Assembly (NCBI GenBank): GCA_030600555.1
Contig: JAUVLW010000007.1
Location: 1-43,804 of the forward strand
Direction: 5' to 3'
From: Candidatus Aenigmatarchaeota archaeon
GTDB taxonomy: Archaea > Aenigmatarchaeota > Aenigmatarchaeia > QMZS01
DNA length: 43,804 nucleotides
The notes under the pieces are model-generated. The model saw nothing but the letters and a program-made list of their open reading frames with translations. It did not search any database and had not been told where the DNA came from. The position numbers were made by a program, and so were the translations under genes. Every line of letters starts with the position of its first letter. The stretch's first letter is position 1. Of this stretch, positions 24,993 through 32,580 are shown one piece after another.

Positions 24993-26087
24993 TCAAACAT
25001 CCCTCTCAATCAAATAATAAACAAATTCTTTTAGCAAATCTTTTGCTTTGTTTTCTTCCAGCAAAGGTTCTACTTCTTTCCAGGTGCTTTCAACAATTTC
25101 CTTTGCTCTCTTTTTTGAGTATTCGATTGCCCCATATTTCCTGATGATTGAAATTGCCTCTTCTCTTTCATCCATATCGTCTGTGTGCTTGTCTAAAATT
25201 TCCGTAAGTCTTTTTTTATCTTCTTCGTTCGCATTTTCTAATGTATGGATTACCATTAAGGTTCTCTTTCCTTCCTTAATATCATTCCCGAAAACTTTCC
25301 CGAATTTTTCTCTGTCTTCTCCCTTTAAATCAATATCTAAAATATCATCCTGTATCTGGAAAGCAACTCCTATTGTCTCAGCCACTTTGCCTATTCTGCT
25401 CGCCAATGCATCATCGCCACCTGACAAAATTACAGCCAGTTTTGCGGATAATCTTGAAAGACATCCTGTTTTGTAAGCACACATTTGCATATATTCTTCC
25501 TCCTCAATTTGAACATTTCCTTTATGCCAATAAATATCAGATGCCTGACCAAAACTTAAATTAAGCATCTCCTGAACATAAACTTCGTAAGCTCTTACAA
25601 GAACCTCAGGTTTAAACATATCCCGGTTTTTTGCGAAAGAAAGCAATGGGTCATAGTACATGAAATTTCCAGCATTGATTGCAATATCTTCGCCGTAAAT
25701 CTTATGGGTACATGGTTTTCCTCTCCTTAATTCACCCATATCCTCAACATCATCAATCATTATTGTTCCATTGTGGATAATTTCAGGAATAACCACGAAT
25801 TCCTTTAATTTCTCAATATCTCCTCCAACTGCTTCAGCAATCAATAAAAACAACACAGGTCTCCACCTTTTTCCTCCCCTATCAAGAAAGTCTCTTATAG
25901 GGTCAATAATCGCCTTTTGAGAGGCTTCAATGTTATATTTATACCTTGGTTTTCCAAAAGTGAATTCAAGCCATTCCTGGGTTACTTCACTGGGAAGATA
26001 TTTCTCAATAATTTTATCTATTTCAGGCTTTAATTTCTCCATATGACTGGTTATGCTGATACTTTCCAGATTTATTGGGGATACCAT
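24993..26087 (-). CDS. idsA: polyprenyl diphosphate synthase (GGPP synthase-like)
   Basis: The 364-residue protein has both Asp-rich motifs of trans-prenyltransferases: the first as DDVED (in GTIMIDDVEDMGELRRGKP) and the second as QIQDDILDID. A GGKRWRPVL helix and an HKIYG/AINAGNF segment also match the family. It condenses isopentenyl diphosphate units to make the C20 (or longer) chains of archaeal lipids. Product length cannot be fixed from motifs. In archaea it acts in the cytosol. It may be transcribed together with the acidic protein downstream. Confidence 0.92.
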   Translation of the reverse strand: MVSPINLESISITSHMEKLKPEIDKIIEKYLPSEVTQEWLEFTFGKPRYKYNIEASQKAIIDPIRDFLDRGGKRWRPVLFLLIAEAVGGDIEKLKEFVVIPEIIHNGTIMIDDVEDMGELRRGKPCTHKIYGEDIAINAGNFMYYDPLLSFAKNRDMFKPEVLVRAYEVYVQEMLNLSFGQASDIYWHKGNVQIEEEEYMQMCAYKTGCLSRLSAKLAVILSGGDDALASRIGKVAETIGVAFQIQDDILDIDLKGEDREKFGKVFGNDIKEGKRTLMVIHTLENANEEDKKRLTEILDKHTDDMDEREEAISIIRKYGAIEYSKKRAKEIVESTWKEVEPLLEENKAKDLLKEFVYYLIERDV

Positions 26088-26154
26088 TCCCTAATCTGTT
26101 TATTTTAATAAATATGATTTTTTGTTGATTCGTTAATTGATAAAATTCGCCAGT

Positions 26155-26589
26155 TCAAAAAATTAAATATTTTTTGCGTCCAACCAATTTAACAAATTTT
26201 TTCCCTGCATCATAAGATGTTCTTTTATTGCCTAAATTACCATAATTTCCGGAAGCGAAATATACTGGTTTTTCTCTTTTATCAATACTTGCTCCTCCTG
26301 CGCGACTATACCCTGGAATTCTCAGAAGATAATCTCCACTTTTTATACCAATATTCGATCCTCGATTATTTCTTATATTATCAACTAACTGGGGAAATAT
26401 TTCTAAAGATAATTTTTTATTCTTTTTAAAAAATGCTGGATTGATTTCCATATACCCGGAGGATTCTCCAATATATCCCAAAATTACATTTCTATCCAAA
26501 TCCTCAAGATACACGGGCATTTCCGGATGAAAAGGTTCGTCACTAAGAATTTTATGTGAAACGCCTTCGAAAAAATCAATTACTTCCAT
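26155..26589 (-). CDS. unknown small protein
   Basis: This 144-residue soluble protein has a basic C-terminus (KKFVKLVGRKKYLIF). It contains LLRIPGYSRAGGASIDKREKPVYFASGNYG, rich in Gly/Tyr/Ser, and an acidic N-terminal section. No family is recognised. The ATG lies close to the A/T-rich end of hisS, and a TTTAAAG box sits shortly upstream. The plus-strand ORF at 26217 is a shadow. Confidence 0.55.
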   Translation of the reverse strand: MEVIDFFEGVSHKILSDEPFHPEMPVYLEDLDRNVILGYIGESSGYMEINPAFFKKNKKLSLEIFPQLVDNIRNNRGSNIGIKSGDYLLRIPGYSRAGGASIDKREKPVYFASGNYGNLGNKRTSYDAGKKFVKLVGRKKYLIF

Positions 26590-26614
26590 AAATCTAAAAA
26601 ACTTTAAATATATA

Positions 26615-27880
26615 CTACCCTTGAATTATCTTAACAACCTCCTCAATACTCAAAAGGTTTTCTTCCCTTGTGTTCATATCCTTCAATTTAACCTTTCCTT
26701 CTTTCATCTCTTTTTCTCCAAGAATTGCGCAAAAAGGAATATTATTGGCATTTGCAAACTCAAGGTTCTTGCTTATTCCCCTGCCCGATAAATCAAAATC
26801 AACATTCAGTTTTTCCCTTAGTTTCTTAACAATTGGGAGAAATTTCTCATTAGGAATCCCAACAGGAATTAAATAAACCTGAGTGTTTGATTTTTTATCT
26901 GATTCAATAACAGAAGAAATTGCATCAAGCCCAAATGAACCCCCAACAGAAGGCATATCTCTCCCAAGGGATTTTGAAAGCAGTTCATCAAATCTTCCTC
27001 CCGCCCCCAAAGAAGAATTTGTTTTTTCTTTTGAGAATACTTCATAAATCGTTCCAGTGTAATAATTCAGACCTCTTGCAAGAGAAGGAACCAACTTAAC
27101 TTTTTCAAGATTATTAACTTCGATTAATTCGAATAGTTTCTCCAATTCCTCAACACCTTCCTTCCCGGTTTCTGTTTTCAACAATTCTCCCAACTTTGAA
27201 AGTATTTCTTCGTTAGTTCCTTTTATTTCAAGAACCTCAAAAATCTTTTCTGTCTGTTCTTCTTTCAGACCTTTTTCCTGGAGTTCCTTTTCAACACCAG
27301 CCTTCCTGATTTTTTCAAGTTTGTCTATTGAAAGAATAACAGAATTCTGGTTGTTCTCTATTCCCGCATATTCAAGCATTCCAATTAGAATTTTTCTGTT
27401 GTTTAACTGTATTTCAATCTCAAAATTTAATTTCTTGAAAACTTCCTCAAAGATTGAAATAATTTCAAGTTCAGCAAGTTCTGATTTTACTCCCGCAACA
27501 TCAAAATCAATCTGAGTAAATTCCCTGACCCTTGATTGTTTTATTGGTCCATCCCTGAAAACTTTCCCGATTTCATATCTCTTGAAAGGTATTTTCAGGT
27601 TTTGGTTTTCCTTTAGGAAACCCGCAAGAGTTATTGTAAGTTCATATCTCAAACCAAGACTTCTCTTTCCCTGGTCTTTAAGTTTATAACATTCCTTAAG
27701 TATTTCTTCTCCCCCACCATATTTTGAAGATAACAAAGAATAAGGCTGGAGTATTGGGGTTTCTATTGGATTGAATCCATATTTTTCAAGAACTTCCCTT
27801 ATGGTTTTTATGATATCCTCTCTCAATATCTGCTCTTTGGTTGAATAATTTTTTGTTCCCTTTAGACTTTCTTCGCCCAT
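26615..27880 (-). CDS. hisS: histidyl-tRNA synthetase
   Basis: At 421 residues the length is normal for the short archaeal/bacterial type. Class II motif 2 reads VFRDGPIKQSRVREFTQIDFD and the histidine-binding motif is ARGLNYYTGTIYEV. Motif 3 contains SVGGSFGLDAI. The C-terminal anticodon domain contains VYLIPVG and ILGEKEMKEGKV. It charges tRNA-His. It lies between an unknown gene and the aminopeptidase gene on the same strand, the latter ending 23 bp upstream of the hisS start. Confidence 0.97.
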   Translation of the reverse strand: MGEESLKGTKNYSTKEQILREDIIKTIREVLEKYGFNPIETPILQPYSLLSSKYGGGEEILKECYKLKDQGKRSLGLRYELTITLAGFLKENQNLKIPFKRYEIGKVFRDGPIKQSRVREFTQIDFDVAGVKSELAELEIISIFEEVFKKLNFEIEIQLNNRKILIGMLEYAGIENNQNSVILSIDKLEKIRKAGVEKELQEKGLKEEQTEKIFEVLEIKGTNEEILSKLGELLKTETGKEGVEELEKLFELIEVNNLEKVKLVPSLARGLNYYTGTIYEVFSKEKTNSSLGAGGRFDELLSKSLGRDMPSVGGSFGLDAISSVIESDKKSNTQVYLIPVGIPNEKFLPIVKKLREKLNVDFDLSGRGISKNLEFANANNIPFCAILGEKEMKEGKVKLKDMNTREENLLSIEEVVKIIQG

Positions 27881-27903
27881 AATTTATATTATTATTCAAA
27901 CCA

Positions 27904-28893
27904 TTAGACCCGCAATTTGGAGCAATCAAGAATTAATTCTCCCTCTTTTGAATATATTTTCGGGTTTTTCAACACAAAATCCCAATGAATTTTACTTTCA
28001 TTTATTCCACCCATACTCCGGTTTTCTCCAAGAGCAAAATGAATTGTGCCCAAAACTTTCTCGGATTCCAGGATTTTATCTGTTATCTCGGCCTTGGGAT
28101 TTATTCCCACCGCAAATTCCGCGATAGTATAAGCATTTGGGTCATTCAAATCCAGCAGTAAATTTTTTAGAATCTCTGCCTGTTCCCAGCCTTCAATATT
28201 CACAACGCGACCATCTTCTACTGACAAAATTATGTTTTGTTTTATTTTCCCCACCTTTCCGAATTTTGTTTCGCAAACCGGAGAACCGCAACCATCCACA
28301 ACAATTTTCCCGTTTGTTTTAGTCTCCAATGGCGCAACCTCAACCTCGCCATCAGGAAGATTTACCAGACCATGTTTATCAATAATTCCTGAATCTATTA
28401 TAATTATTCTTCCCTTTATCTCCAATTCAACATCAGTTCCCTTATCTGTTTTTACTCTTATAAAATCATTTTTCTCAAATATTCTTTTTACTTTCTCCCC
28501 GAGTTCCTGCATTTTATCATAATCCACAGGCACTGCCCTGCAAAACATTTCTTCTGTAATTCCTGGAAGCGAAGCAATTCTCACCCCGCTTTTTCGCGCA
28601 TTCATAACCGCGGTTGTGTGGGTCAAAGAATGCTGCGTCACTAAAAGCGCAACATTGGAATTCATTAATTCATTTGCTATTTCTTCCGGGGGTTCTTCCC
28701 TATCTCTTTCAAGTTTTATATTTTTAATTTTCACTATGGCTCCGGCCTCTTCGCAGGCTTCTTTAAAAGCATCAACTATACTGTCATTGTTTTCATTTAC
28801 AATCAATACCTTTTCATCTGACTTTATCTTCATACAGGTTTTGACGCAAACGCGGGCTGGTGTTTGTATATCCTTCTTAATAGATTTCTCCAT
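27904..28893 (-). CDS. M29-type (AmpS/PepS-like) aminopeptidase
   Basis: The 329-residue protein shows the thermophilic aminopeptidase landmarks: NLPDGEVEVAP (with a metal Glu), VCETKFGKVG, IAEFAVGINP, LGTIHFALGENRSMGG and KIHWDFVL. Metal ligands Glu, His and Asp are all present. It releases N-terminal residues from peptides. The length is about 40-80 residues shorter than classical M29 enzymes (about 370-410), with the N-terminal domain trimmed. The stop lies 23 bp before the start of hisS, so the two may form an operon. Confidence 0.85.
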   Translation of the reverse strand: MEKSIKKDIQTPARVCVKTCMKIKSDEKVLIVNENNDSIVDAFKEACEEAGAIVKIKNIKLERDREEPPEEIANELMNSNVALLVTQHSLTHTTAVMNARKSGVRIASLPGITEEMFCRAVPVDYDKMQELGEKVKRIFEKNDFIRVKTDKGTDVELEIKGRIIIIDSGIIDKHGLVNLPDGEVEVAPLETKTNGKIVVDGCGSPVCETKFGKVGKIKQNIILSVEDGRVVNIEGWEQAEILKNLLLDLNDPNAYTIAEFAVGINPKAEITDKILESEKVLGTIHFALGENRSMGGINESKIHWDFVLKNPKIYSKEGELILDCSKLRV

Positions 28894-29059
28894 AATATTA
28901 ATTTAATTTACCGAATTCATAAGTTTGTTTTTCTGAAATATTGGCTAAAAACCCTTTATTCTGGATTTCAAGGCAAATGAGATAAATGCTTAAAATCCCT
29001 CAGATCCCTTAAATTCGCCATAGAATCGCAAAATCTCCAAAAAAACACCGTAAAATGCC

Positions 29060-29067
29060 TATATATA
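29060..29067 (+). promoter_or_regulatory. TATA box of the histone gene
   Basis: TATATATA is centred about 22 bp before the ATG at 29085 and excludes the ORF-track start at 29055, which would lie upstream of the box. Confidence 0.65.
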
Positions 29068-29084
29068 CCAATACAGGTATTATT

Positions 29085-29261
29085 ATGAGTGAAATGTTAG
29101 TAGTTCAATCAAAAGTGAAAGAATTCGCAAAACAGTCTGATGTAAACGTAGGTAGCGATTTTTCAGAAGGTCTTTCAAAAATGGTCGAAGAAGCAATTAC
29201 AAAAGCAGTAAACAGATCAAAAGCAAACGGAAGAAAAACATTGAGAAGTTACGACCTGTAA
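29085..29261 (+). CDS. archaeal histone with truncated third helix (FtF/α3 type)
   Basis: From the ATG at 29085 the protein has 58 residues: helix 1 (MLVVQSKVKEFAKQSD), the VNVGSDF turn, long helix 2 (SEGLSKMVEEAITKAVNRSKANG), then RKTLRSYDL and a stop. Canonical HMf-like histones continue through DIELARKM to form helix 3; here that helix is absent. This matches the 'face-to-face' α3-truncated histone class, with HTkC-like sequence features. It is likely to form tetramers and bind or bridge DNA differently from nucleosomal histones. A T-rich tract follows. Confidence 0.9.
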   Translation: MSEMLVVQSKVKEFAKQSDVNVGSDFSEGLSKMVEEAITKAVNRSKANGRKTLRSYDL

Positions 29262-29381
29262 TTCAATTTTTTAATTTTTACTTGTTTTTTTTAAAATCAA
29301 AGATAATTAAACTTATCTAATTTCAGATTAAAGGCAAATAAAAAATAGTAACAATATTATGCAGGAGTAGCCAAGTCTGGT

Positions 29382-29414
29382 CAGATAAAAGTCAGTTCGA
29401 CTTTATTACAGAAA
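29382..29414 (+). other. tRNA intron 1 (D-loop), about 33 nt
   Basis: The insert interrupts the D-loop after CCAAGTCTGGT. A 4-bp central helix TCTG/CAGA with flanking 3-nt bulges sets the junctions, and an AAAGTC/GACTTT hairpin fills the intron. Exact ends are uncertain by two or three bases, because a splice giving GGTCAAAGGC would match typical tRNA-Leu D-loops better. Confidence 0.65.
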
Positions 29415-29431
29415 AAGGCGCTGGACTCAAG

Positions 29432-29532
29432 TGAACCCTTTAAAAAAGGTTGTTTTATCGAAAAGATAAAACATATGTTTTTCGAAGAAAAACAAGGTCT
29501 AAACCCCAAAACAACAATAAGGATTTTGAGTT
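29432..29532 (+). other. tRNA intron 2 (canonical 37/38), 101 nt
   Basis: It begins after G37 and ends before A38. The central helix CTCA/TGAG is flanked by bulges AGT and TTA, cut after the second base of each, giving the 7-nt loop CTCAAGA. Inside are two perfect hairpins, GTTTTATC/GATAAAAC and TGTTTTTC/GAAAAACA. It is long for a canonical archaeal tRNA intron. Confidence 0.8.
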
Positions 29533-29564
29533 ATCCAGTCTCTTAGTGAGTTCGACGGTTCGAA

Positions 29565-29629
29565 TAAGGTTTTCTTTCTCGAAAGAAACACCTTAAGCAA
29601 AAGAAAGGAAAATTATATCTTAACGAAAC
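29565..29629 (+). other. tRNA intron 3 (T-loop 59/60), 65 nt
   Basis: It splits the T-loop between TTCGAA and T, so removal restores the invariant TTCGAAT. The central helix is TTCG/CGAA with bulges AAT and ACT, and the outer helix AAGG/TCTT is imperfect. A strong internal hairpin AAGGTTTTCTTTC/GAAAGAAACACCTT is present. Confidence 0.8.
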
Positions 29630-29699
29630 TCCGTCCTCCTGCAGTTTTTCAAAAAATGCACCTAAATAGCACCTAATTATTTAAATATTCTATAGATTT

Positions 29700-30224
29700 A
29701 TGAAGATAGAACTGGATATTGTTCCTATGGGGAATATTGATGAAGACACAATTGAGGTGTTAAAACAGAAACTAAAAGAAAGGAACTTTCTTGTGAGAGT
29801 TTACGCCAAAATCGAACTTCCAAAAACCTCGCTAAATGTGTACAGAAAACAATATAACTCTGATGTGATTACAGACACACTCAGGAACCTAAAAGGAACA
29901 GTTATTGCGATTACAGATGCGGATTTATACACAGATAAATTAAGTTATACTTTTTCAACAGTTGAATATGACGGGCCTGCTTTAATTTCAACCTACAGGT
30001 TGAACCCCGAGTATTATCAGGAAACACCAAATTTTAATTTATTGATTGAGCGTCTGGTAAAAGAAATAATTTATTCCGTAGGGAGGATAAAAGGATTGGA
30101 TGCTTGCCAGCACCCAAGATGCTTAATGCACAATATCACTTGTGTGAAGGATACTGATTTTAAAGTTATGGATTTTTGCAAAGAGTGCAAAATTAACAAC
30201 ACTCTTAAAGGTGTGGACTTATGA
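29700..30224 (+). CDS. amzA: archaemetzincin-like protein lacking the catalytic zinc site
   Basis: The 174-residue protein follows the archaemetzincin fold from DIVPMGNIDEDTIEVL to the Cys-rich C-terminus. The structural zinc site is intact (LDACQHPRCLMHN, then FCKEC). The active-site helix that should read HExxHxxGxxH is KEIIYSVGRIKGLDA, with the first His replaced by Tyr, Glu by Ser, the second His by Arg and the third by Ala. The protein therefore cannot be a metzincin-type protease. It is probably a scaffold or binding protein. Its stop overlaps the endA start by 4 bp, so the two are made together. Confidence 0.85.
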   Translation: MKIELDIVPMGNIDEDTIEVLKQKLKERNFLVRVYAKIELPKTSLNVYRKQYNSDVITDTLRNLKGTVIAITDADLYTDKLSYTFSTVEYDGPALISTYRLNPEYYQETPNFNLLIERLVKEIIYSVGRIKGLDACQHPRCLMHNITCVKDTDFKVMDFCKECKINNTLKGVDL

Positions 30225-31093
30225 AAAAAAAGACGGAAACAAAGAAGGCAACCAGCAAAAGGAAAACTAAAATAATTGAAGAAAAGGAATTCCTGGAAGA
30301 CACTAAAACAAAAAAGAAAACAACCAAAAAAACTGCGGTTAAAGCTAAAAAAGAATCCATCGACAAAGTAAAAAAAGTTTCCAAAGAAAAAACAAAGAAA
30401 CCTAAAACCGACAAAGTGAAAAAGAAGTCCAAAAAAACAGAAGAAATTGAAGAGATTAAACCTTTGAGTTGCGAAGAAATTTTCCCGGAAAATGAAGAAG
30501 TTCAGGAAACTCCTTCAGAAGAATCTGAGGCTAACAAATTTAAAAGAGAACCAAAGAAAAAATATAAAGGAACTCTTCTTGAAAATAAAGTTTACATATT
30601 TAACAAAACCGATGGAGAAGAAGTTTATGATTACGGGTGTTTTGGAAAAATGAAAGATGACAAAAATGAACTCTCCCTTGAAGAAGCCCTTGTGCTTGCA
30701 AAAAGAAATAAACTGAAAATCTATGAAGGTAAAAAAGAATTAAATGTTGAGGAATTTTATGAATATGCCTGCTTGCAGGACAAAGAATTCCCGTGGAAAT
30801 TTACAGTATATGAGGAACTAAGAGGTCGTGGTCTTCTGGTAAGAACCGGGTTCAAATTCGGCACCCACTTCAGGGTTTACGCAAGAGGTGTAAAATTAAA
30901 GAGAGGTCCAAAATCAGTGAAAGAACACACAAGATGGATTGTTCATGCTATTCCTGAGAATTACACTTGTTCCTTCCCTGAACTATCCAGAGCTGTTAGA
31001 CTGGCTCACAATATTAGAGCAAAAATGCTTTGGGCGGTTGTTGATGATGAAGGGGATGTAACTTACTACGAAATTATTCGGAAAACTCCTTAA
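30221..31093 (+). CDS. endA: tRNA-splicing endonuclease with Lys-rich N-terminal extension
   Basis: The 290-residue protein has a C-terminal EndA catalytic core (about residues 115-290) with the Tyr/His/Lys triad in FRVYARG, HTRWIVHA and AHNIRAKMLW. It cuts pre-tRNA and other RNAs at bulge-helix-bulge motifs; RtcB ligates the ends. The first 110 residues are almost entirely Lys/Glu/Thr, probably disordered and nucleic-acid-binding. That tail is unusual, since typical archaeal EndA is about 170-180 residues (or about 360 when duplicated). It overlaps amzA and precedes cbf5 by 52 bp. Confidence 0.95.
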   Translation: MKKKTETKKATSKRKTKIIEEKEFLEDTKTKKKTTKKTAVKAKKESIDKVKKVSKEKTKKPKTDKVKKKSKKTEEIEEIKPLSCEEIFPENEEVQETPSEESEANKFKREPKKKYKGTLLENKVYIFNKTDGEEVYDYGCFGKMKDDKNELSLEEALVLAKRNKLKIYEGKKELNVEEFYEYACLQDKEFPWKFTVYEELRGRGLLVRTGFKFGTHFRVYARGVKLKRGPKSVKEHTRWIVHAIPENYTCSFPELSRAVRLAHNIRAKMLWAVVDDEGDVTYYEIIRKTP

Positions 31094-31145
31094 TCCTACA
31101 AAATTAAATTTAAACTGATTTATTGTAAAATTTATAAAGGTTTTT

Positions 31146-31916
31146 ATGACATCAGGACTTATTATTCTGGACAAACCTTCTGGACCGACCAGTTTTGACT
31201 GCGTTGAAGGAGTTGGGCGAATCTTTGGGCTTAAAAAAGCAGGACACACCGGAACATTAGACCCTAAAGTAACCGGAGTTTTATTGATCCTTCTAGGGGA
31301 AACAAGAAAACTTGCGCCTCTTTTTGAGAAACTTGACAAGATTTATGTTGGGGTGATGCATCTACACAATGAAGTTCCCCTAAAAGAACTGGAAGAATGC
31401 GTAAAAAAATATACCGGAGTAATTACCCAATTACCACCAGTAAAATCAAGAGTGAAAAGAGTTGAAAGAGAAAGAAAAATCCACAGGCTTGAGATAAAAA
31501 AAGTTGAAGGGAATGATATTACTCTTCTGATTGACTGCGAACACGGCACTTACATAAGAAAACTCTTCCATGATATGGGAGAAGAACTTGGGTGCGGGGC
31601 TCACATGAAACATTTAAGGAGAATCGGAGTCAACGTATTTGGGGAAGAAGAAGTTGTTAGTTATGATGACCTGAAAACAGGGAAAGAGAAATATATTATA
31701 CCTAACGAAGAAATAATTGAAAGACTAAAAATAAAAAAAATTATTGTATCAAAAGAAGAAGGGAGTAAAGTTGAAAATGGGATTCCAATCCAGATAGAAG
31801 ATAAAAATAATTTTGTTCAGGAGGAAAGAGTTGCAATATTTATTGAGGATAAATTAAGAGCAATTGGGACTGTTGAAGAAGATAGGGTTAAGATTAACAG
31901 GGTTTTGAATGTCTAA
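31146..31916 (+). CDS. cbf5: tRNA/rRNA pseudouridine synthase Cbf5 (short form)
   Basis: The 256-residue protein contains the catalytic motif GHTGTLDPKVTGVLL with the nucleophilic Asp, VKSRVKRVERERKIHRLEI, and HGTYIRKLFHDMG. The C-terminal 75 residues are a short PUA-like domain. Archaeal Cbf5 is usually about 330 residues; here the N-terminal extension that packs on PUA is missing and translation starts at TSGLIILDKPSGPTS. It isomerises uridine in rRNA (H/ACA-guided) and tRNA. It follows endA closely. The 3' end is the left copy of a 25-bp repeat. Confidence 0.93.
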   Translation: MTSGLIILDKPSGPTSFDCVEGVGRIFGLKKAGHTGTLDPKVTGVLLILLGETRKLAPLFEKLDKIYVGVMHLHNEVPLKELEECVKKYTGVITQLPPVKSRVKRVERERKIHRLEIKKVEGNDITLLIDCEHGTYIRKLFHDMGEELGCGAHMKHLRRIGVNVFGEEEVVSYDDLKTGKEKYIIPNEEIIERLKIKKIIVSKEEGSKVENGIPIQIEDKNNFVQEERVAIFIEDKLRAIGTVEEDRVKINRVLNV

Positions 31917-31917
31917 A
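31893..31917. repeat. 25-bp direct repeat, left copy (cbf5 3' end)
   Basis: ATTAACAGGGTTTTGAATGT followed by CTAAA ends the cbf5 gene, including its stop codon. The same 25 bp with one change (A to C) recurs at 32581, 688 bp downstream. Together they bracket the protease gene and look like the duplicated ends of an insertion. Confidence 0.9.
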
Positions 31918-31931
31918 CAATTAATTCCAAT

Positions 31932-32504
31932 TCAATCATAGAACTCAAGTCCATCATCTTTTTTAACAGGTTTTATGCCATGAAATTCAAGTCCATCATC
32001 ATAGAATTCAAGTCCATCATCTCTTATTTTTTCAGCCTCAAGCACTGCATATATGCATAAAGGACCGCAATCATAGTCGTTATTTTGGATAGAACCTAAA
32101 TCTCTTAAATATTTTAGTGTGTCTTCTGAAGGATGATTTTCATGGAAATATTCCCCAATTAAATAATCCTTTTCAAGACTAAATCTATCAGGAAATATAA
32201 TCAGATTACGAATATTAATTTCAGAAGTTGTTTCCTGAACAAGTCCTTCTATAGGGTCATACAATAGAGTTCTGGAATCATCCATATCTATTAAATAATT
32301 CCAGTGATTGCTATTATAATTATAAAACACCGCGTTACAATTAAATTTATCTGATAAATGTCTCATATCTTCACCTTCAAACCAATCAGTACGTCTCAAA
32401 TACCCTTTATGTCTTTTATAATCACCTTTTCTAATCTCTTCGTTTAATAATTCTCTAAAATATTCACCCGCTTCTTCAGGTCTAATTTCAATAGCTTCAA
32501 CCAT
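31932..32504 (-). CDS. putative Ulp1-like (clan CE) cysteine protease
   Basis: The 190-residue protein has His67-Trp, an acidic residue in LLYDP (Asp83), Gln140 and Cys146 in the order and spacing of Ulp1/adenain proteases. NSNHWNYLIDMDD supplies the His, IQNNDYDCGP the oxyanion Gln and the catalytic Cys, with Gln and Cys six residues apart. Such enzymes cleave isopeptide or SUMO/ubiquitin-type conjugates. The C-terminus carries three copies of DDGLEF with short spacers. It lies opposite in strand to cbf5, inside a 688-bp unit with 25-bp direct repeats. The fold is inferred from motifs only. Confidence 0.65.
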   Translation of the reverse strand: MVEAIEIRPEEAGEYFRELLNEEIRKGDYKRHKGYLRRTDWFEGEDMRHLSDKFNCNAVFYNYNSNHWNYLIDMDDSRTLLYDPIEGLVQETTSEINIRNLIIFPDRFSLEKDYLIGEYFHENHPSEDTLKYLRDLGSIQNNDYDCGPLCIYAVLEAEKIRDDGLEFYDDGLEFHGIKPVKKDDGLEFYD

Positions 32505-32580
32505 TATTTAGTAGTAATTTAATCATATATAAAGATTTCTATGGTGGAATATATACTATTAAATATATCTTTCTTTAAAA

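Larger units (their letters stand above)
29361..29643 (+). tRNA. tRNA-Leu (anticodon CAA) with three introns
   Basis: Acceptor arms GCAGGAG (29361) and CTCCTGC-A (end 29643) enclose 283 bp, far longer than a tRNA. Removing three inserts gives an 84-nt type II tRNA: D-stem GCC/GGC, anticodon stem CTGGA/TCCAG with loop CTCAAGA (anticodon CAA), variable stem CTC/GAG, T-stem GACGG/CCGTC and T-loop TTCGAAT. CCA is not encoded. It decodes UUG. The anticodon-loop junction fits a canonical bulge-helix-bulge; the D-loop and T-loop junctions fit relaxed ones. EndA and RtcB in this window would process it. Confidence 0.9.

Noticed and set aside
31917-32580. Insertion sequence
   Set aside because: Direct repeats of 25 bp flank the protease gene, but there is no transposase and no terminal inverted repeat, so a classical IS is not supported.
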